Assembly: GCA_016716305.1 (NCBI GenBank)
Contig: JADJWP010000002.1
Location: 620,001-684,000, forward strand
Length of the DNA: 64,000 nt
Reading direction: 5' to 3'
From: Chloracidobacterium sp.
GTDB lineage: Bacteria; Acidobacteriota; Blastocatellia; Pyrinomonadales; Pyrinomonadaceae
Positions within the stretch are counted from its first letter, which is position 1. The number at the start of each line of letters is the position of its first letter. The notes beneath the pieces are model-generated. The model was not told the origin of the DNA and made no database searches. It saw nothing but the letters and a program-made list of their open reading frames with translations. The translations under genes were made by a program, and so were the position numbers. This document shows, piece after piece, positions 52,790-62,556 of the stretch.

Positions 52790-54009
52790 TGACTATCAGC
52801 TCATCCAAAATTAACATCACCTGTTTCACCTTGGGATTTATGATCCTCGTCCTCGCTTTTTCGCTCTCTGCATCGGCGCAGATAGCGGTCAAAGGTGAGA
52901 CCGTTTGGACGATGGCCGGCGAGCCGATCTCAAACGGCGTAATACTAGTGAACAACGGCAAGATCGAAGCAGTCGGCCCTGCGTCGCAGGTGAATATACC
53001 GGCAGGCTACCGCGTGATCAACGCAAAGGTGGTCACACCCGGCTTGATCGACGCCCATACAGTGATCGGACTCAATGGATACCTCAATCAGCCGCACGAC
53101 CAAATGGCTCTCGACGGCGGGGCGAGTATTCAGCCGGAACTGCGTGCAATCGACGCCTACAATGCAGAAGAAAAACTTGTCGAATGGGTTCGCGGCTTCG
53201 GCGTCACGACCATTCACACTGGACATCAGCCGTCGGCATTGATCTCTGGCCAAACGATGGTAGCGAAGACGACCGGCAAGAACGTGGATGAAGCAACCGT
53301 TATCCCGACTGCAATGATCGCCGTGACGCTAGGCAACGCCGCCAATGCGGGAGCCGGCCGCTCGCCGGGATCTCGGGCTAAGCAAGCCGCAATGCTTCGA
53401 GCCGAGTTGATAAAAGCACTTGAAAACTCGAAGAAGAAAGAGCCGGCAACTGATCTGAAGTCTGCGATCCTCGATCGGGTGATCAAACGAGAAATACCGC
53501 TTTTGATAACGGCTGAGGCGGCCGTCGACATTATGACCGCACTCCGCATCGCGAAGGAGTTCAATATCCGTGTCGTTCTTGACGGTGCGTCAGACGGACA
53601 TATGCTTATCAACGAGATAAAGGCCTCCGGTTTCCCTGTCATAGTCCATCCGACAATGGCTCGACCGGGTGGCGACCGCGAGAATCTCTCGATGGAAAAC
53701 GCGGCCAAATTGAAAGCGGCCGGCATTCCCGTAGCGCTACAGAGCGGCTACGAAGGCTACGTTCCGAAAACACGCGTCGTGCTCTTCGAAGCCGCGATGG
53801 CTGCCGCAAACGGCATGTCGCGCCGAGATGCATTGGCCACAATTACTATCGATGCTGCAAGGATCCTTGGGATAGATGGCCGGGTTGGCTCGATCGCCGT
53901 CGGCAAGGACGCCGACCTTGCAATGTATGACGGCGACCCGTTCGAATTCATTACCCACTGTATCGGAACAATGATAAACGGAAAGATGGTCAGTGAGGTG
54001 ATCAGGTAA
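52789..54009 (+). CDS. amidohydrolase-like paralogue lacking metal ligands
   Basis: 406 residues, clear paralogue of the preceding gene. Signal peptide 1-30 and a conserved C-terminal end (VGSIAVGKDADLAMYDGDP). However the metal positions are changed: HSH becomes HTV, HFHTHRHDD aligns with LLITAEAAVD, LQHVSE with LDGASD, and HTDDS with QSGYEG. It is therefore probably inactive as a metallohydrolase and may form a heteromer with its neighbour. Translation is coupled by TAATG. S10 peptidase gene follows after 7 bases. Confidence 0.85.
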   Translation: MTISSSKINITCFTLGFMILVLAFSLSASAQIAVKGETVWTMAGEPISNGVILVNNGKIEAVGPASQVNIPAGYRVINAKVVTPGLIDAHTVIGLNGYLNQPHDQMALDGGASIQPELRAIDAYNAEEKLVEWVRGFGVTTIHTGHQPSALISGQTMVAKTTGKNVDEATVIPTAMIAVTLGNAANAGAGRSPGSRAKQAAMLRAELIKALENSKKKEPATDLKSAILDRVIKREIPLLITAEAAVDIMTALRIAKEFNIRVVLDGASDGHMLINEIKASGFPVIVHPTMARPGGDRENLSMENAAKLKAAGIPVALQSGYEGYVPKTRVVLFEAAMAAANGMSRRDALATITIDAARILGIDGRVGSIAVGKDADLAMYDGDPFEFITHCIGTMINGKMVSEVIR

Positions 54010-54016
54010 CGCATCT

Positions 54017-55537
54017 ATGTTAGCAACAGCATTTTTGTCGACGATGTTTCTTTTCCAGGCGCCCGTTACGGCAACACCGCGTCCTGCGGAATCGCCGAAG
54101 CCCGCCGAGGCTTCACAACAACAGCGTGATGAGCCACCGGTTGTTACAAAACACTCTTCACGAGTGGGTGGTCGACAGCTTAATTACACGGTAACGACCG
54201 GGTTCATGCCGATTCGAAACGCGGTCTCGGGCGAAACCGAGGGCCGCATTTTCTATATGGCATATGCTCTCGATGGCGTTGCCGATAAGAAGACGCGCCC
54301 TTTGATGTTCTCGTTCAACGGCGGTCCGGGTTCGGCGTCGGTTTGGCTCCATCTCGGGGCGCTTGGGCCAAAACGCGTAAAGATGCTGGACGACGGAATG
54401 ATGCCTCCGCCGCCTTATGAACTGGTGGAGAACGATCATAGTTGGTTAGATCTAACGGACCTTGTATTCGTGGATCCGGTGGGTACCGGCTATTCGCGAG
54501 CCGCAAAGCCGGAATTTGCCTCGAAGTTCTTTTCGGTGAATGGGGACATTGATGCGAATGGCGAATTTATCCGAATGTTCCTAGGCCGCAACGAACGTTG
54601 GGCATCACCGCTGTATCTCGTCGGCGAAAGTTACGGCACAACACGAGTAGCCGGACTTGCAAATCACCTCTTCGAGCGTGGGATCGGCCTAAACGGGGTC
54701 GCTCTCGTGTCGATGGTCACCAATTTTCAGACTATCCGCTTTGCCGACAATAACGACATGCCGCTTGTAATGATGCTTCCGTCGTATGCGGCAACAGCCT
54801 GGTATCACAAAGCATTGGCGCCATCAATGCAAAGCAAGCCTCTGACCGAGTTACTTCGTGAAGTAGAAAATTTCGCCACTCGTGAATTTGCACCCGCCCT
54901 GCTGAGGATCGACCGCCTCAGCAAGCAAGAGCGAAACGAACTGCTCGAGAAATTTAGTTCGTATACCGGTCTATCGAGGACATTTATCGAAAATCAGAAT
55001 TTCCGTGTGGAACTCGGCGAATTCAATAAGGAATTGCTGCGAGGCAGAAAGCGCACGACCGGCCGACTCGATAGCCGCTTTCTGGGGTTTGACCGTGATT
55101 CGGGAGGCACCGGACCCGAGTTTGACCCAAGCATGACCGCCATCAGAACCCCTTACACCGCTACCTTTAACGATTATGTTCGGCGCGATCTCGGGTTCAA
55201 ATCGGATCTCGAATATTACATACTTGGCGGCGGCATCACGTCACCCTGGAACTGGAATACGAATAACGGCTATGCTGACACGACCGGAGCTCTCTCATCA
55301 GCGATGCGAAAGAATCCATATATGAAGGTGTTCTTGGCGAGCGGTTATTACGATATGGCCACGCCGTACTTTGCATCCGATTATACTATGTCATCAATGC
55401 AGCTTGACCAGGCCCTCCGCAGCAACATCACGACCGAATACTATGAGGCAGGACACATGATGTACATCGAAAAGAACTCACTGGTCAAGTTGAAGAACGA
55501 CATCACGGCATTTATGCGGAACTCCGCGCGGCGATGA
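54017..55537 (+). CDS. secreted S10-family serine carboxypeptidase
   Basis: 506 residues. Signal-like start. S10 signatures: FNGGPGSASVW, GESYGTTR with nucleophile S205, Asp in FLASGYYDMATP and His in EAGHMMY. Serine carboxypeptidases act at low pH; bacterial members are less common but known. Third gene of the amidohydrolase operon, so peptide or acyl-peptide breakdown outside the cytoplasm is a reasonable inference. Confidence 0.9.
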   Translation: MLATAFLSTMFLFQAPVTATPRPAESPKPAEASQQQRDEPPVVTKHSSRVGGRQLNYTVTTGFMPIRNAVSGETEGRIFYMAYALDGVADKKTRPLMFSFNGGPGSASVWLHLGALGPKRVKMLDDGMMPPPPYELVENDHSWLDLTDLVFVDPVGTGYSRAAKPEFASKFFSVNGDIDANGEFIRMFLGRNERWASPLYLVGESYGTTRVAGLANHLFERGIGLNGVALVSMVTNFQTIRFADNNDMPLVMMLPSYAATAWYHKALAPSMQSKPLTELLREVENFATREFAPALLRIDRLSKQERNELLEKFSSYTGLSRTFIENQNFRVELGEFNKELLRGRKRTTGRLDSRFLGFDRDSGGTGPEFDPSMTAIRTPYTATFNDYVRRDLGFKSDLEYYILGGGITSPWNWNTNNGYADTTGALSSAMRKNPYMKVFLASGYYDMATPYFASDYTMSSMQLDQALRSNITTEYYEAGHMMYIEKNSLVKLKNDITAFMRNSARR

Positions 55538-55545
55538 TCGAAACG

Positions 55546-55998
55546 TTAGTTGAATGAGACATCCACGGATCCAGGCAGATCCATTCTGATCACCGCTTCC
55601 TGATCAAATCGCTTGATGTAAGCCGCCCTGATCATGTCGATCTTTCGGCGGCTTTCTAACTTTTTGTTCTTTGGATACAGGATGACCAATACACGGCTTT
55701 TCTCGGCGATGGTTCGCCCGCTCGAATCCTGATAACGGCCCTCAGCGAGCAGGATCGTGTAGCCTTTTGGGAAAGCCGGGCTCACCACATCGTCAAGAAA
55801 CTGGATCCATTCTTCATCGGTGACCTCGCTGCCGTCAGGCTTCGAAAGGCCGAAAAAAAGTTCCGTTCTAAGAAATCTTTCGAGCGCCGAGGTCGATCTG
55901 GCTTGTAATGTTGGCCCCGGAGATGCGAACGCTTCGATCGATAGTATCGATACCGCAGTTGCTATCAAGATCGTGGTTCTGAGGAGATTATTTCTCAT
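55546..55998 (-). CDS. DUF3574 exported protein
   Basis: 150 residues, signal peptide 1-25. Core RTELFFGLSKPDGSEVTDEEWIQFLDDVVSPAFPKGYTILLAEGRYQDSSG and SRVLVILYPKNKK match DUF3574. No function established. Directly follows the MoaB/MogA gene (2 bases). Confidence 0.82.
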   Translation of the reverse strand: MRNNLLRTTILIATAVSILSIEAFASPGPTLQARSTSALERFLRTELFFGLSKPDGSEVTDEEWIQFLDDVVSPAFPKGYTILLAEGRYQDSSGRTIAEKSRVLVILYPKNKKLESRRKIDMIRAAYIKRFDQEAVIRMDLPGSVDVSFN

Positions 55999-56000
55999 TT

Positions 56001-56492
56001 CTAATGCGATGTTTTACCGGCGATCAGGTCGATAGCATGCTGAAGAACTGGACGGATCACTTCGAAGCTCTCGACCACTCCGTTTGGTGAACCCGGGAAG
56101 TTGACGATCAGAGTTCCGCTGCGGATTCCGGCAACACCGCGGGAAAGCATTGCTGATGGTGTTTTCAAAGCCGACTTGCTTCGGATCGCCTCCGCAATTC
56201 CCGGAGCTTGTCGTTCAATGACCGCAAGTGTTGCTTCCGGTGTATTGTCGCGTGGAGAGAACCCCGTCCCGCCCGTCGTCAGAACGAGGTTGACATCCGT
56301 GCGATCTGCCGACGAACGGATAACGTCTTCCAGAATTGAAACGTCGTCAGCGACGATCAGACGATCTTTCACCTCTGCGCCCATCGCGATCAGAAGCCCG
56401 ACCAGCGTTGTCCCCGAAACGTCATTGTCCGGGTGCCGAGAATCGCTGGCGGTGATCACGACAGCCATTATTTTCACTGAGGTAGGTTCCAT
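56001..56492 (-). CDS. MoaB/MogA-family molybdopterin protein
   Basis: 163 residues. MoCF-biosynthesis fold with SDSRHPDNDVSGTTL and TTGGTGFSPRDNTPEA. MogA adenylates molybdopterin; MoaB is a close relative, and sequence alone does not decide. Eight bases after the DMT permease gene on the same strand. No other moa genes here. Confidence 0.88.
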   Translation of the reverse strand: MEPTSVKIMAVVITASDSRHPDNDVSGTTLVGLLIAMGAEVKDRLIVADDVSILEDVIRSSADRTDVNLVLTTGGTGFSPRDNTPEATLAVIERQAPGIAEAIRSKSALKTPSAMLSRGVAGIRSGTLIVNFPGSPNGVVESFEVIRPVLQHAIDLIAGKTSH

Positions 56493-56500
56493 TCGAACGC

Positions 56501-57430
56501 TTACGCGACTGTCGATTCTAGCTTTTCCATTGCCCTGACCCGTCTGCTGTAAAGTACACTTAGCAATACGCCGAATACGACCAGCGACATTCCCATGATA
56601 CTAGATACGGTTTGAAGTTCGCCAAAAACGATCCAGCCTATCGTGACGGCATATATGAGGCCGGAGTAGTTCACGATCGCAACACCAGCAACCGCTTCGC
56701 GCTGCAACGCGTTCGTAAGAAATATCTGACCGAGCTGCGAAAATACTCCGATCAGAAACAGGAATAGCCAGTCCCAATCCGTCGGCATCCGCCATTCGAA
56801 GAAAAGACTGATAAACCCGGCAACAACGCCGACCAACTGAAAGTGCAAAACAACTGTCAGCGGATGTTCCTTTCCCTTCATGCTTCTCACAAGATTGTAT
56901 GCGACACCAGAACAAAATGCCGAAACAATACCGATCACGAGATAGAAGAGCGAGATCCTAGGATCGAATCGTTCGATCAGCAAAACACCCGAGAACGCGA
57001 TCGCGTAAAAGATCCACTGGATCGGCTTTACTGATTCGCGAAGCACAAAGATCGCGATGATGGTCGTAAAGATCGGCGAAAGGTACTGGATCGTCATCGC
57101 CGATGCAAGCGGAATATTCTGAACGGTGGTGAAAAACAGATATAGCGCTGTCGTTCCGAACAATCCGCGGAGCAGCAATAACGTGTGGTTGGAGCCACGC
57201 CAGTCGGCTCCGGCGCGCTTTAACCCTACAAGACAAAAGAGAGTCGCAAGGAGACACCTGAAAAACACGACCTCCATCGCGGGAATGTGCGACACCTGTT
57301 TGACGATAATATTGGCGATCGCAAACGACAGCGTCGAAAGAAACATCGCCTTGACGCCGTCTGTTAGTATTGTTTCCTTTGTGCTCAAATGTGGGTTTGC
57401 TCTAACTCGATCTAGCGGCCGCAGCCGCAT
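56501..57430 (-). CDS. DMT/EamA-family permease
   Basis: 309 residues, ten helices in two EamA halves. The start is uncertain: the ATG at 57430 overlaps the end of the FeoB-associated gene, which would couple translation; the family-like part begins near DGVKAMFLSTL (about 57358). Substrate unknown. Confidence 0.82.
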   Translation of the reverse strand: MRLRPLDRVRANPHLSTKETILTDGVKAMFLSTLSFAIANIIVKQVSHIPAMEVVFFRCLLATLFCLVGLKRAGADWRGSNHTLLLLRGLFGTTALYLFFTTVQNIPLASAMTIQYLSPIFTTIIAIFVLRESVKPIQWIFYAIAFSGVLLIERFDPRISLFYLVIGIVSAFCSGVAYNLVRSMKGKEHPLTVVLHFQLVGVVAGFISLFFEWRMPTDWDWLFLFLIGVFSQLGQIFLTNALQREAVAGVAIVNYSGLIYAVTIGWIVFGELQTVSSIMGMSLVVFGVLLSVLYSRRVRAMEKLESTVA

Positions 57431-57546
57431 TCTTGCTTACATTCGCCAACATGCTTCGTCGGGCGGTGTTTACGAATAAAGTTTGCGGCAATGTAAACGA
57501 CAGCCGCTAGAACGATAAGAAAAACGATGATGCTTTGGATGTGCAC
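57412..57546 (-). CDS. FeoB-associated Cys-rich membrane protein
   Basis: 44 residues, GTG start, 17 bases after feoB. One helix (IIVFLIVLAAVVYIAANFI) and a Cys-rich tail GECKQECGCGR. This matches the FeoB-associated Cys-rich family (PF12669), thought to aid ferrous iron uptake. Easily missed for size; identity rests on position, helix and Cys pattern. Confidence 0.8.
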   Translation of the reverse strand: MHIQSIIVFLIVLAAVVYIAANFIRKHRPTKHVGECKQECGCGR

Positions 57547-57563
57547 TCTAAAACACGGTCCGA

Positions 57564-59504
57564 TCAATATCCGAAATACGAACCCGCTTGAAAAGTAGCA
57601 AAGGCGGCCGTGTATGCGAGCACGGTCATGTAGGCGACCATGAACATCGTCCACAACCAGGAATTGGTCTCGCGCCGCACCACCGCGACGGTCGACATAC
57701 ACTGCATCGCGAGTACGAAAAATACCATAAGAGTGATCGCGGTCAAAGGCGACCACACCGGTGTGCCGTCTTCTCGTTTGGCCTCACGGATCGCAGAGAT
57801 CAGTGTCTCGGACTCCTCGTTGGCGTCCCTACCGACGTTGTAGATGATACTGAGGGTCGAAACCAGAACTTCGCGAGCTGCAAAACTCGCGATCAAAGCG
57901 ACGCCTATCTTCCAATCGAAACCCAGCGGCTGTATCACCGGCTCGATCGTTCGGCCGAGCATTCCGGCATAGCTCTGTTCAAGCTGCCTACTTTCGCCGG
58001 CGACCTCCACGCCAGACACATCGTTCGTCGTTTCGGAGATCCGCGGAAAATATGCCAGTGCCCAGAGGATGATCGAGATCGCAAGGATCACGGTTCCGGC
58101 CCGCTTCACGAAAAGCCACGACCTTTCGAACATGTTCTGCAAAACAGTGCGAAGGCTCGGCATCCGGTACGGCGGAAGTTCCATTATAAAGGGCGTCGGC
58201 GGAGCCTTGAGCACAGTCCGTTTCAGAAGAAATGCGACGATGATCGCAGCGGTGATGCCGAGCGAATACATTGCCAGCATGAGCACCGCGCCCACCGAGA
58301 CAAACCCAAAGAAATACTGGCCCGCAAAGAACGCAGATATCATGAGTGTGTAAACAGGCAACCTCGCCGAACAGCTCATCAGCGGCGCGATCATGATCGT
58401 TGCAAACCGATCGCGTCTCCCTTCGATCGTCCTGGTCGCCATGATTCCCGGTATCGCACAAGCGAAGCTACTTATTAGCGGTAAGAATGCTTTGCCGTGG
58501 AGCCCGACTCGGCTCATTATCTTGTCAAGCAAGAACGCCGCTCGGGCCATGTATCCCGAATCCTCCAAGATCGAAATGAATAGGAAAAGAAGAAGGATCT
58601 GGGGTAAGAAGACCATCACACCGCCAACGCCCGCGATCACGCCGTCAACTATAAGATCGGTTAGCACGCCAGGAGGCAGGCTGGCCCGAACCGTGTCCCC
58701 CAGGGCTCCGAATCCCTGATCCAATAGATCCATCGGCACTGCGGCCCACGTGAAGATCGCCTGAAACAAAAGAAGCAGGATCCCGAGAAGTATAACGAGC
58801 CCGAACACGCGATGCGTCAAGAGCCGATCGATACGATCGGTCACACGGTGGGCATCACGGTCGTTGTGCTTCACTGACGCCTGAATGGCGTCGGAAATGA
58901 ATTTGTAGCGCGAAAAGATCGTGGAATTCTCAGATTCCTTTCGGTTGGTCTCGATGGTCGGAGTCGTCCCGCCTCTTTTGGTCGCATTACCAACAGCGTC
59001 AGCAAGTTCGGCAAGGCCGCGTCCGTTCTTCGCGTTGACGGCGACGACGGGAACACCAATGAACTCCGACAGTCGTGCGAGATCGATCACGTGCTTCTGC
59101 TTTTCAAAGACGTCGATCATCGTCAACGCGACTACGACCGGAATACCGGTTTCCACAATCTGAGTGACAAGATACAGGTTGCGTTCGAGATTCGTCGCAT
59201 CAACGACCGCGACGACCGCGTCAGGACGCACCGTTCCCAGCTGCTCACCTGTCAAAACATCGCATGCGATCTTCTCATCAAGAGAGGTGGCGTCAAGACT
59301 ATAAAGCCCGGGCAGATCGGTCAGCAACGCGGGGGAGTCTTTAACGCTCCAATTACCGGTCTTGCGTTCGACGGTCACACCCGGATAGTTCGCTACTTTT
59401 TGATTGAGGCCGGTTAAGACGTTGAATAGTGTCGTCTTGCCAGCGTTCGGGTTGCCGGCAAGAGCGATGTTGAGAATCTGAGAGTTCGATCTTTCAGTAT
59501 CCAT
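57564..59504 (-). CDS. feoB: ferrous iron transporter FeoB
   Basis: 646 residues. G domain with G1 GNPNAGKTT (17-25), G3 DLPG (63-66) and transmembrane gate helices (Gate repeats, about 230-640, with IPGIMATRTI). G4, normally NxxD, reads T128-M-I-D131 in ALTMIDVFE. Imports Fe2+ across the inner membrane. Follows feoA by 33 bases. Confidence 0.96.
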   Translation of the reverse strand: MDTERSNSQILNIALAGNPNAGKTTLFNVLTGLNQKVANYPGVTVERKTGNWSVKDSPALLTDLPGLYSLDATSLDEKIACDVLTGEQLGTVRPDAVVAVVDATNLERNLYLVTQIVETGIPVVVALTMIDVFEKQKHVIDLARLSEFIGVPVVAVNAKNGRGLAELADAVGNATKRGGTTPTIETNRKESENSTIFSRYKFISDAIQASVKHNDRDAHRVTDRIDRLLTHRVFGLVILLGILLLLFQAIFTWAAVPMDLLDQGFGALGDTVRASLPPGVLTDLIVDGVIAGVGGVMVFLPQILLLFLFISILEDSGYMARAAFLLDKIMSRVGLHGKAFLPLISSFACAIPGIMATRTIEGRRDRFATIMIAPLMSCSARLPVYTLMISAFFAGQYFFGFVSVGAVLMLAMYSLGITAAIIVAFLLKRTVLKAPPTPFIMELPPYRMPSLRTVLQNMFERSWLFVKRAGTVILAISIILWALAYFPRISETTNDVSGVEVAGESRQLEQSYAGMLGRTIEPVIQPLGFDWKIGVALIASFAAREVLVSTLSIIYNVGRDANEESETLISAIREAKREDGTPVWSPLTAITLMVFFVLAMQCMSTVAVVRRETNSWLWTMFMVAYMTVLAYTAAFATFQAGSYFGY

Positions 59505-59537
59505 GTTAGAACGGGACGCAAATGATGACGAACTGCG

Positions 59538-59789
59538 CTAGCCTTCGACCTCGATCGCCGATGCCTCATTCCTTCGGATCGCCAGACTGTAGCCCAAAAG
59601 ACGTATCTCGATCGGATCGCCGAACGGTGCGGACTTGATCACCTTTACTGAGACCCCAGGCACAACACCCATCTCCATAAGTCTCTGCGCAATGCGGCCG
59701 CCTCCTCGTACTGCTACCACTTTCGAGATGCTGCCGGCTGGCATCTGCGAAAGGTTAAATGACTGCGTATCTCTCACTTTCTTTTCCAT
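59538..59789 (-). CDS. feoA: ferrous iron transport accessory protein FeoA
   Basis: 83 residues, SH3-like FeoA domain: AQRLMEMGVVPGVSVKVIKSAPFGDPIEIRLLGYSLAIRR. Assists FeoB. First gene of the feo operon. Confidence 0.93.
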   Translation of the reverse strand: MEKKVRDTQSFNLSQMPAGSISKVVAVRGGGRIAQRLMEMGVVPGVSVKVIKSAPFGDPIEIRLLGYSLAIRRNEASAIEVEG

Positions 59790-59923
59790 CTGGTTTTTCC
59801 GCGGTTCGCAACAACGATCAGCAAAACAATTGGCGACCGTCCATCCTCGATATTAGACCAATTGAAAATAGTTTCCAATTTCAATTAGTCGAATAAGGCC
59901 GGACGACGATGTTCGATCGACCG

Positions 59924-61423
59924 CTACTGTGGTGGGGAAACTTTTGAAGATACAAGATCGAGCTGATAGGTACCGATGGTCATACGAAGGGGCAAGCGCC
60001 GTTCGTCCGTTCCAAGCCATATCTTTGGAGATAGCTGATCGATCGACTGAATACCCGTGGTCACCGAGATCTGTTGCCCGCTGATCTTTTCGCCCGCAAG
60101 CGTAATTACTTCGACCAATGACGGCCGCAAAGTAAATATTGAGGTTCGGTCGATCCAAAATACGGCGACACGCGTGTCATTTACCGGATTACTAAGGTCA
60201 CGGCTCGGCTTTAGATTGAAGGACCGCAAAGCGTATACAAGCGAAAGAAGACTGTGTGTGCCTACCGGAACTTCGATCCGTGTGGCGGAACCGAAATTCA
60301 CGGTGCTGGTACCCTGATCGAAAACGGCCGTATGATTCGCGGACGCCAATCCACCTGAAAACTTTACATCAATTCGCTGAGAGGCAAGTGTTTCCGGGTC
60401 GACTCGGGCAAATGCCTCGCCTCCGTTTCCAAATGCAGGGTTCGCCCCTATCAGGTTCGCCAATCTTGCTGTGATGAGCAGGCTGTCCGCGCCTTCGAAC
60501 TGATTCCGCTCCTCTGCACGCAGCACCAAGGTGCCAACCTCAATGCCGTTGGTTGAGATCTTAAACTCAAGCGTCTCACCGAGGACGAAAGCAAGATCTG
60601 TGGCAAGCGGCATATTCGGGGCGTAAGGACGAGGCGTCGGGCTGGGTTTGGGCGTTGCGACCGGACGCGGTGTCGCAGCCGGCACCGGCGTGGCTGTGGC
60701 CTGAACCACTGGAGCATCGTTGCTTATGCTGGCGATCGTCATTCTAAGTTGTCCCTTTTCGGTTTTGGATCGAAAAAGCACCGGAATACGTGCATCGTCG
60801 GACGAAATATTGATTCGCAAATCACGCAGACCAATCTCGGTAAAATACTCGCTTTGAACTGTGATAAGGCTCGTTTCGAATGTTCCTGCATCGGTCGTGA
60901 GCGTTTCAACCCCCGTCTGCTGATAAGAAACCGCATAGGTTCGGTCGCCTTCCTGCAGCATCATCGAACCGGTTCCAGGACCGCGACGAACAGCATAGAT
61001 CAACGTAGCGAGGTCGAAATTCGGCGTAGGGGTAAGCGAGAAATCCGCGAACGATTCTTTAGGAAGCCCGGTAGATAGGTCGGCGTGACGAATATAAAGC
61101 GGCAATCCACTGATCGGCGAAGCGAATACCGTTCGCGATCGATCAAGCGAATAAAACGCAGCACTCGCAAAGTCCAGAGTTCGAGCTCGAGTACGGATCT
61201 CGACCACATCGGCCGATCCGATCTTACCCGAGGATGCGACATACATCTCGGCGTACGCGACATTCGGGAATTTTTCAAGTGAGACCGTATAGGTGAGTCG
61301 TTCTCCGACACGAAATAAGCCCTCAGCTTGCCCATTCTGCGAATAGGCCATCAAGTTCAGCGCAACGAACATTGTGAGCAGTAGCCTCGCCGAAAAAAAC
61401 GTCTTTCGTCTTGATTGGGTCAT
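59924..61423 (-). CDS. DUF3108-like secreted protein, duplicated
   Basis: 499 residues, signal peptide about 10-34. Two similar beta-rich halves (about 38-245 and 285-499), each with GERLTYTVS or GETLEFKIS start, YSLDRSRT or related segments, and conserved EVRT-type strands; DUF3108 family. A Pro/Thr-rich linker (VQATATPVPAATPRPVATPKP) joins them. Likely outer-membrane or periplasmic; 13 bases after pyrF. Confidence 0.78.
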   Translation of the reverse strand: MTQSRRKTFFSARLLLTMFVALNLMAYSQNGQAEGLFRVGERLTYTVSLEKFPNVAYAEMYVASSGKIGSADVVEIRTRARTLDFASAAFYSLDRSRTVFASPISGLPLYIRHADLSTGLPKESFADFSLTPTPNFDLATLIYAVRRGPGTGSMMLQEGDRTYAVSYQQTGVETLTTDAGTFETSLITVQSEYFTEIGLRDLRINISSDDARIPVLFRSKTEKGQLRMTIASISNDAPVVQATATPVPAATPRPVATPKPSPTPRPYAPNMPLATDLAFVLGETLEFKISTNGIEVGTLVLRAEERNQFEGADSLLITARLANLIGANPAFGNGGEAFARVDPETLASQRIDVKFSGGLASANHTAVFDQGTSTVNFGSATRIEVPVGTHSLLSLVYALRSFNLKPSRDLSNPVNDTRVAVFWIDRTSIFTLRPSLVEVITLAGEKISGQQISVTTGIQSIDQLSPKIWLGTDERRLPLRMTIGTYQLDLVSSKVSPPQ

Positions 61424-61436
61424 TGCGGTCGGTCGG

Positions 61437-62222
61437 CTAATTGCTTGTCTCGTCAAAATTCATTTCATTCAAAGCTAATTCGATCTCGGAAACGATGTTA
61501 GCAACTGCTGTTGAGCGGTTTTGGGCGCGAACGATCGGACGTCCGATCACAAGAAAATCGGCACCGGCCGCAAGGGCCGCTCCCGGTGTACTTACACGTG
61601 ATTGATCGTCAAAAGTTCCGGACGCGGGCCTTACGCCGGGCGTTACGATACAAAATTCCCGGTTCTCGACCGACCGTCTTATCATTTGAGCCTCTAAGGC
61701 CGAGGCGACCACACCGTCGAGTCCGCACTCGGCAGCCAAAACCGAGAGCCGTTTTACTTGCTCGTCCATCGAACGTTCAATTCCGGTCTCAACCAATGCG
61801 TCCGGTGCCATACTCGTCAATACCGTAACACCGATTATCAACGGCCGAACCAACCCCTCGCGCTCGCAGATATCACCGACTTCCCCGACCGACCTCCGCA
61901 TCATCTCAGATCCGCCAGCAGTATGCAGGTTGAACATCCAGACACCGCACCTGGCCGCCTCGACAGACGCTTTTGCGGCCGTATTCGGAATGTCGTGAAA
62001 CTTGAGGTCAAGAAAGATCCGGGAGCCGTCTTCGACAAACTCGCGGACGATCGAAGGGCCTTCCGCAGTGAAAAGCTGAAGGCCGATCTTAAACCCGCCG
62101 ACGCTGTTGCTTAATTCGCGGACGATCTCACGAGCCGCCTCGGCGGAATCGACATCGAGAGCGACGATAATGCGGCTCTTTGCGTCAAGCTGTTGGTGAT
62201 CGGGGCTTTGAATGGGTTTCAT
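61437..62222 (-). CDS. pyrF: orotidine 5'-phosphate decarboxylase
   Basis: 261 residues. Active-site D72-x-K74-x2-D77 in LDLKFHDIPNT, and K45 (GFKIGLQLF). Last step of UMP synthesis. A short N-terminal extension precedes the barrel. Second or third gene of a leftward run. Confidence 0.96.
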   Translation of the reverse strand: MKPIQSPDHQQLDAKSRIIVALDVDSAEAAREIVRELSNSVGGFKIGLQLFTAEGPSIVREFVEDGSRIFLDLKFHDIPNTAAKASVEAARCGVWMFNLHTAGGSEMMRRSVGEVGDICEREGLVRPLIIGVTVLTSMAPDALVETGIERSMDEQVKRLSVLAAECGLDGVVASALEAQMIRRSVENREFCIVTPGVRPASGTFDDQSRVSTPGAALAAGADFLVIGRPIVRAQNRSTAVANIVSEIELALNEMNFDETSN

Positions 62223-62250
62223 TCAGGATGAACATCGCGGATCGCCGCGC

Positions 62251-62541
62251 TCAATCGAGGTCAAGCGGATTTTTAAAGGGCTTACCGATGTCGGTATCTG
62301 CACGCTTCAGAGCTTCCTTGAATTTTTCTTCGAGCAATCGTTCGCGGTCCTTCATCGACGACATCTCTTGAGCAAACAACTGATCGCGAAGTTCTTTTTG
62401 TTTTGAAAGTTCACCCTTCAGATCTTCAAAGGAACCGGTTACCTTCTTTTTCTCTTCGTGTGCCAACATCGCACCTGTTTGCGCGTCGATCGTCAACGTC
62501 GATTCGCAGCAAGGACACAGGACTGTGAATTTCTCGCTCAT
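62251..62541 (-). CDS. small zinc-ribbon coiled-coil protein
   Basis: 96 residues. CPCC at residues 9-12 then a charged coiled coil (SKQKELRDQLFAQEMSSMKDRERLLEEKF). Only one Cys cluster, so zinc binding would need dimerisation. Unknown function; 28 bases upstream of pyrF. Confidence 0.65.
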   Translation of the reverse strand: MSEKFTVLCPCCESTLTIDAQTGAMLAHEEKKKVTGSFEDLKGELSKQKELRDQLFAQEMSSMKDRERLLEEKFKEALKRADTDIGKPFKNPLDLD

Positions 62542-62556
62542 TGTCCGAATTATACA

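Noticed and set aside
57588..58478. 296-codon open frame antisense to feoB
   Set aside because: Shadow of the feoB coding strand; His/Arg-rich composition without any domain.
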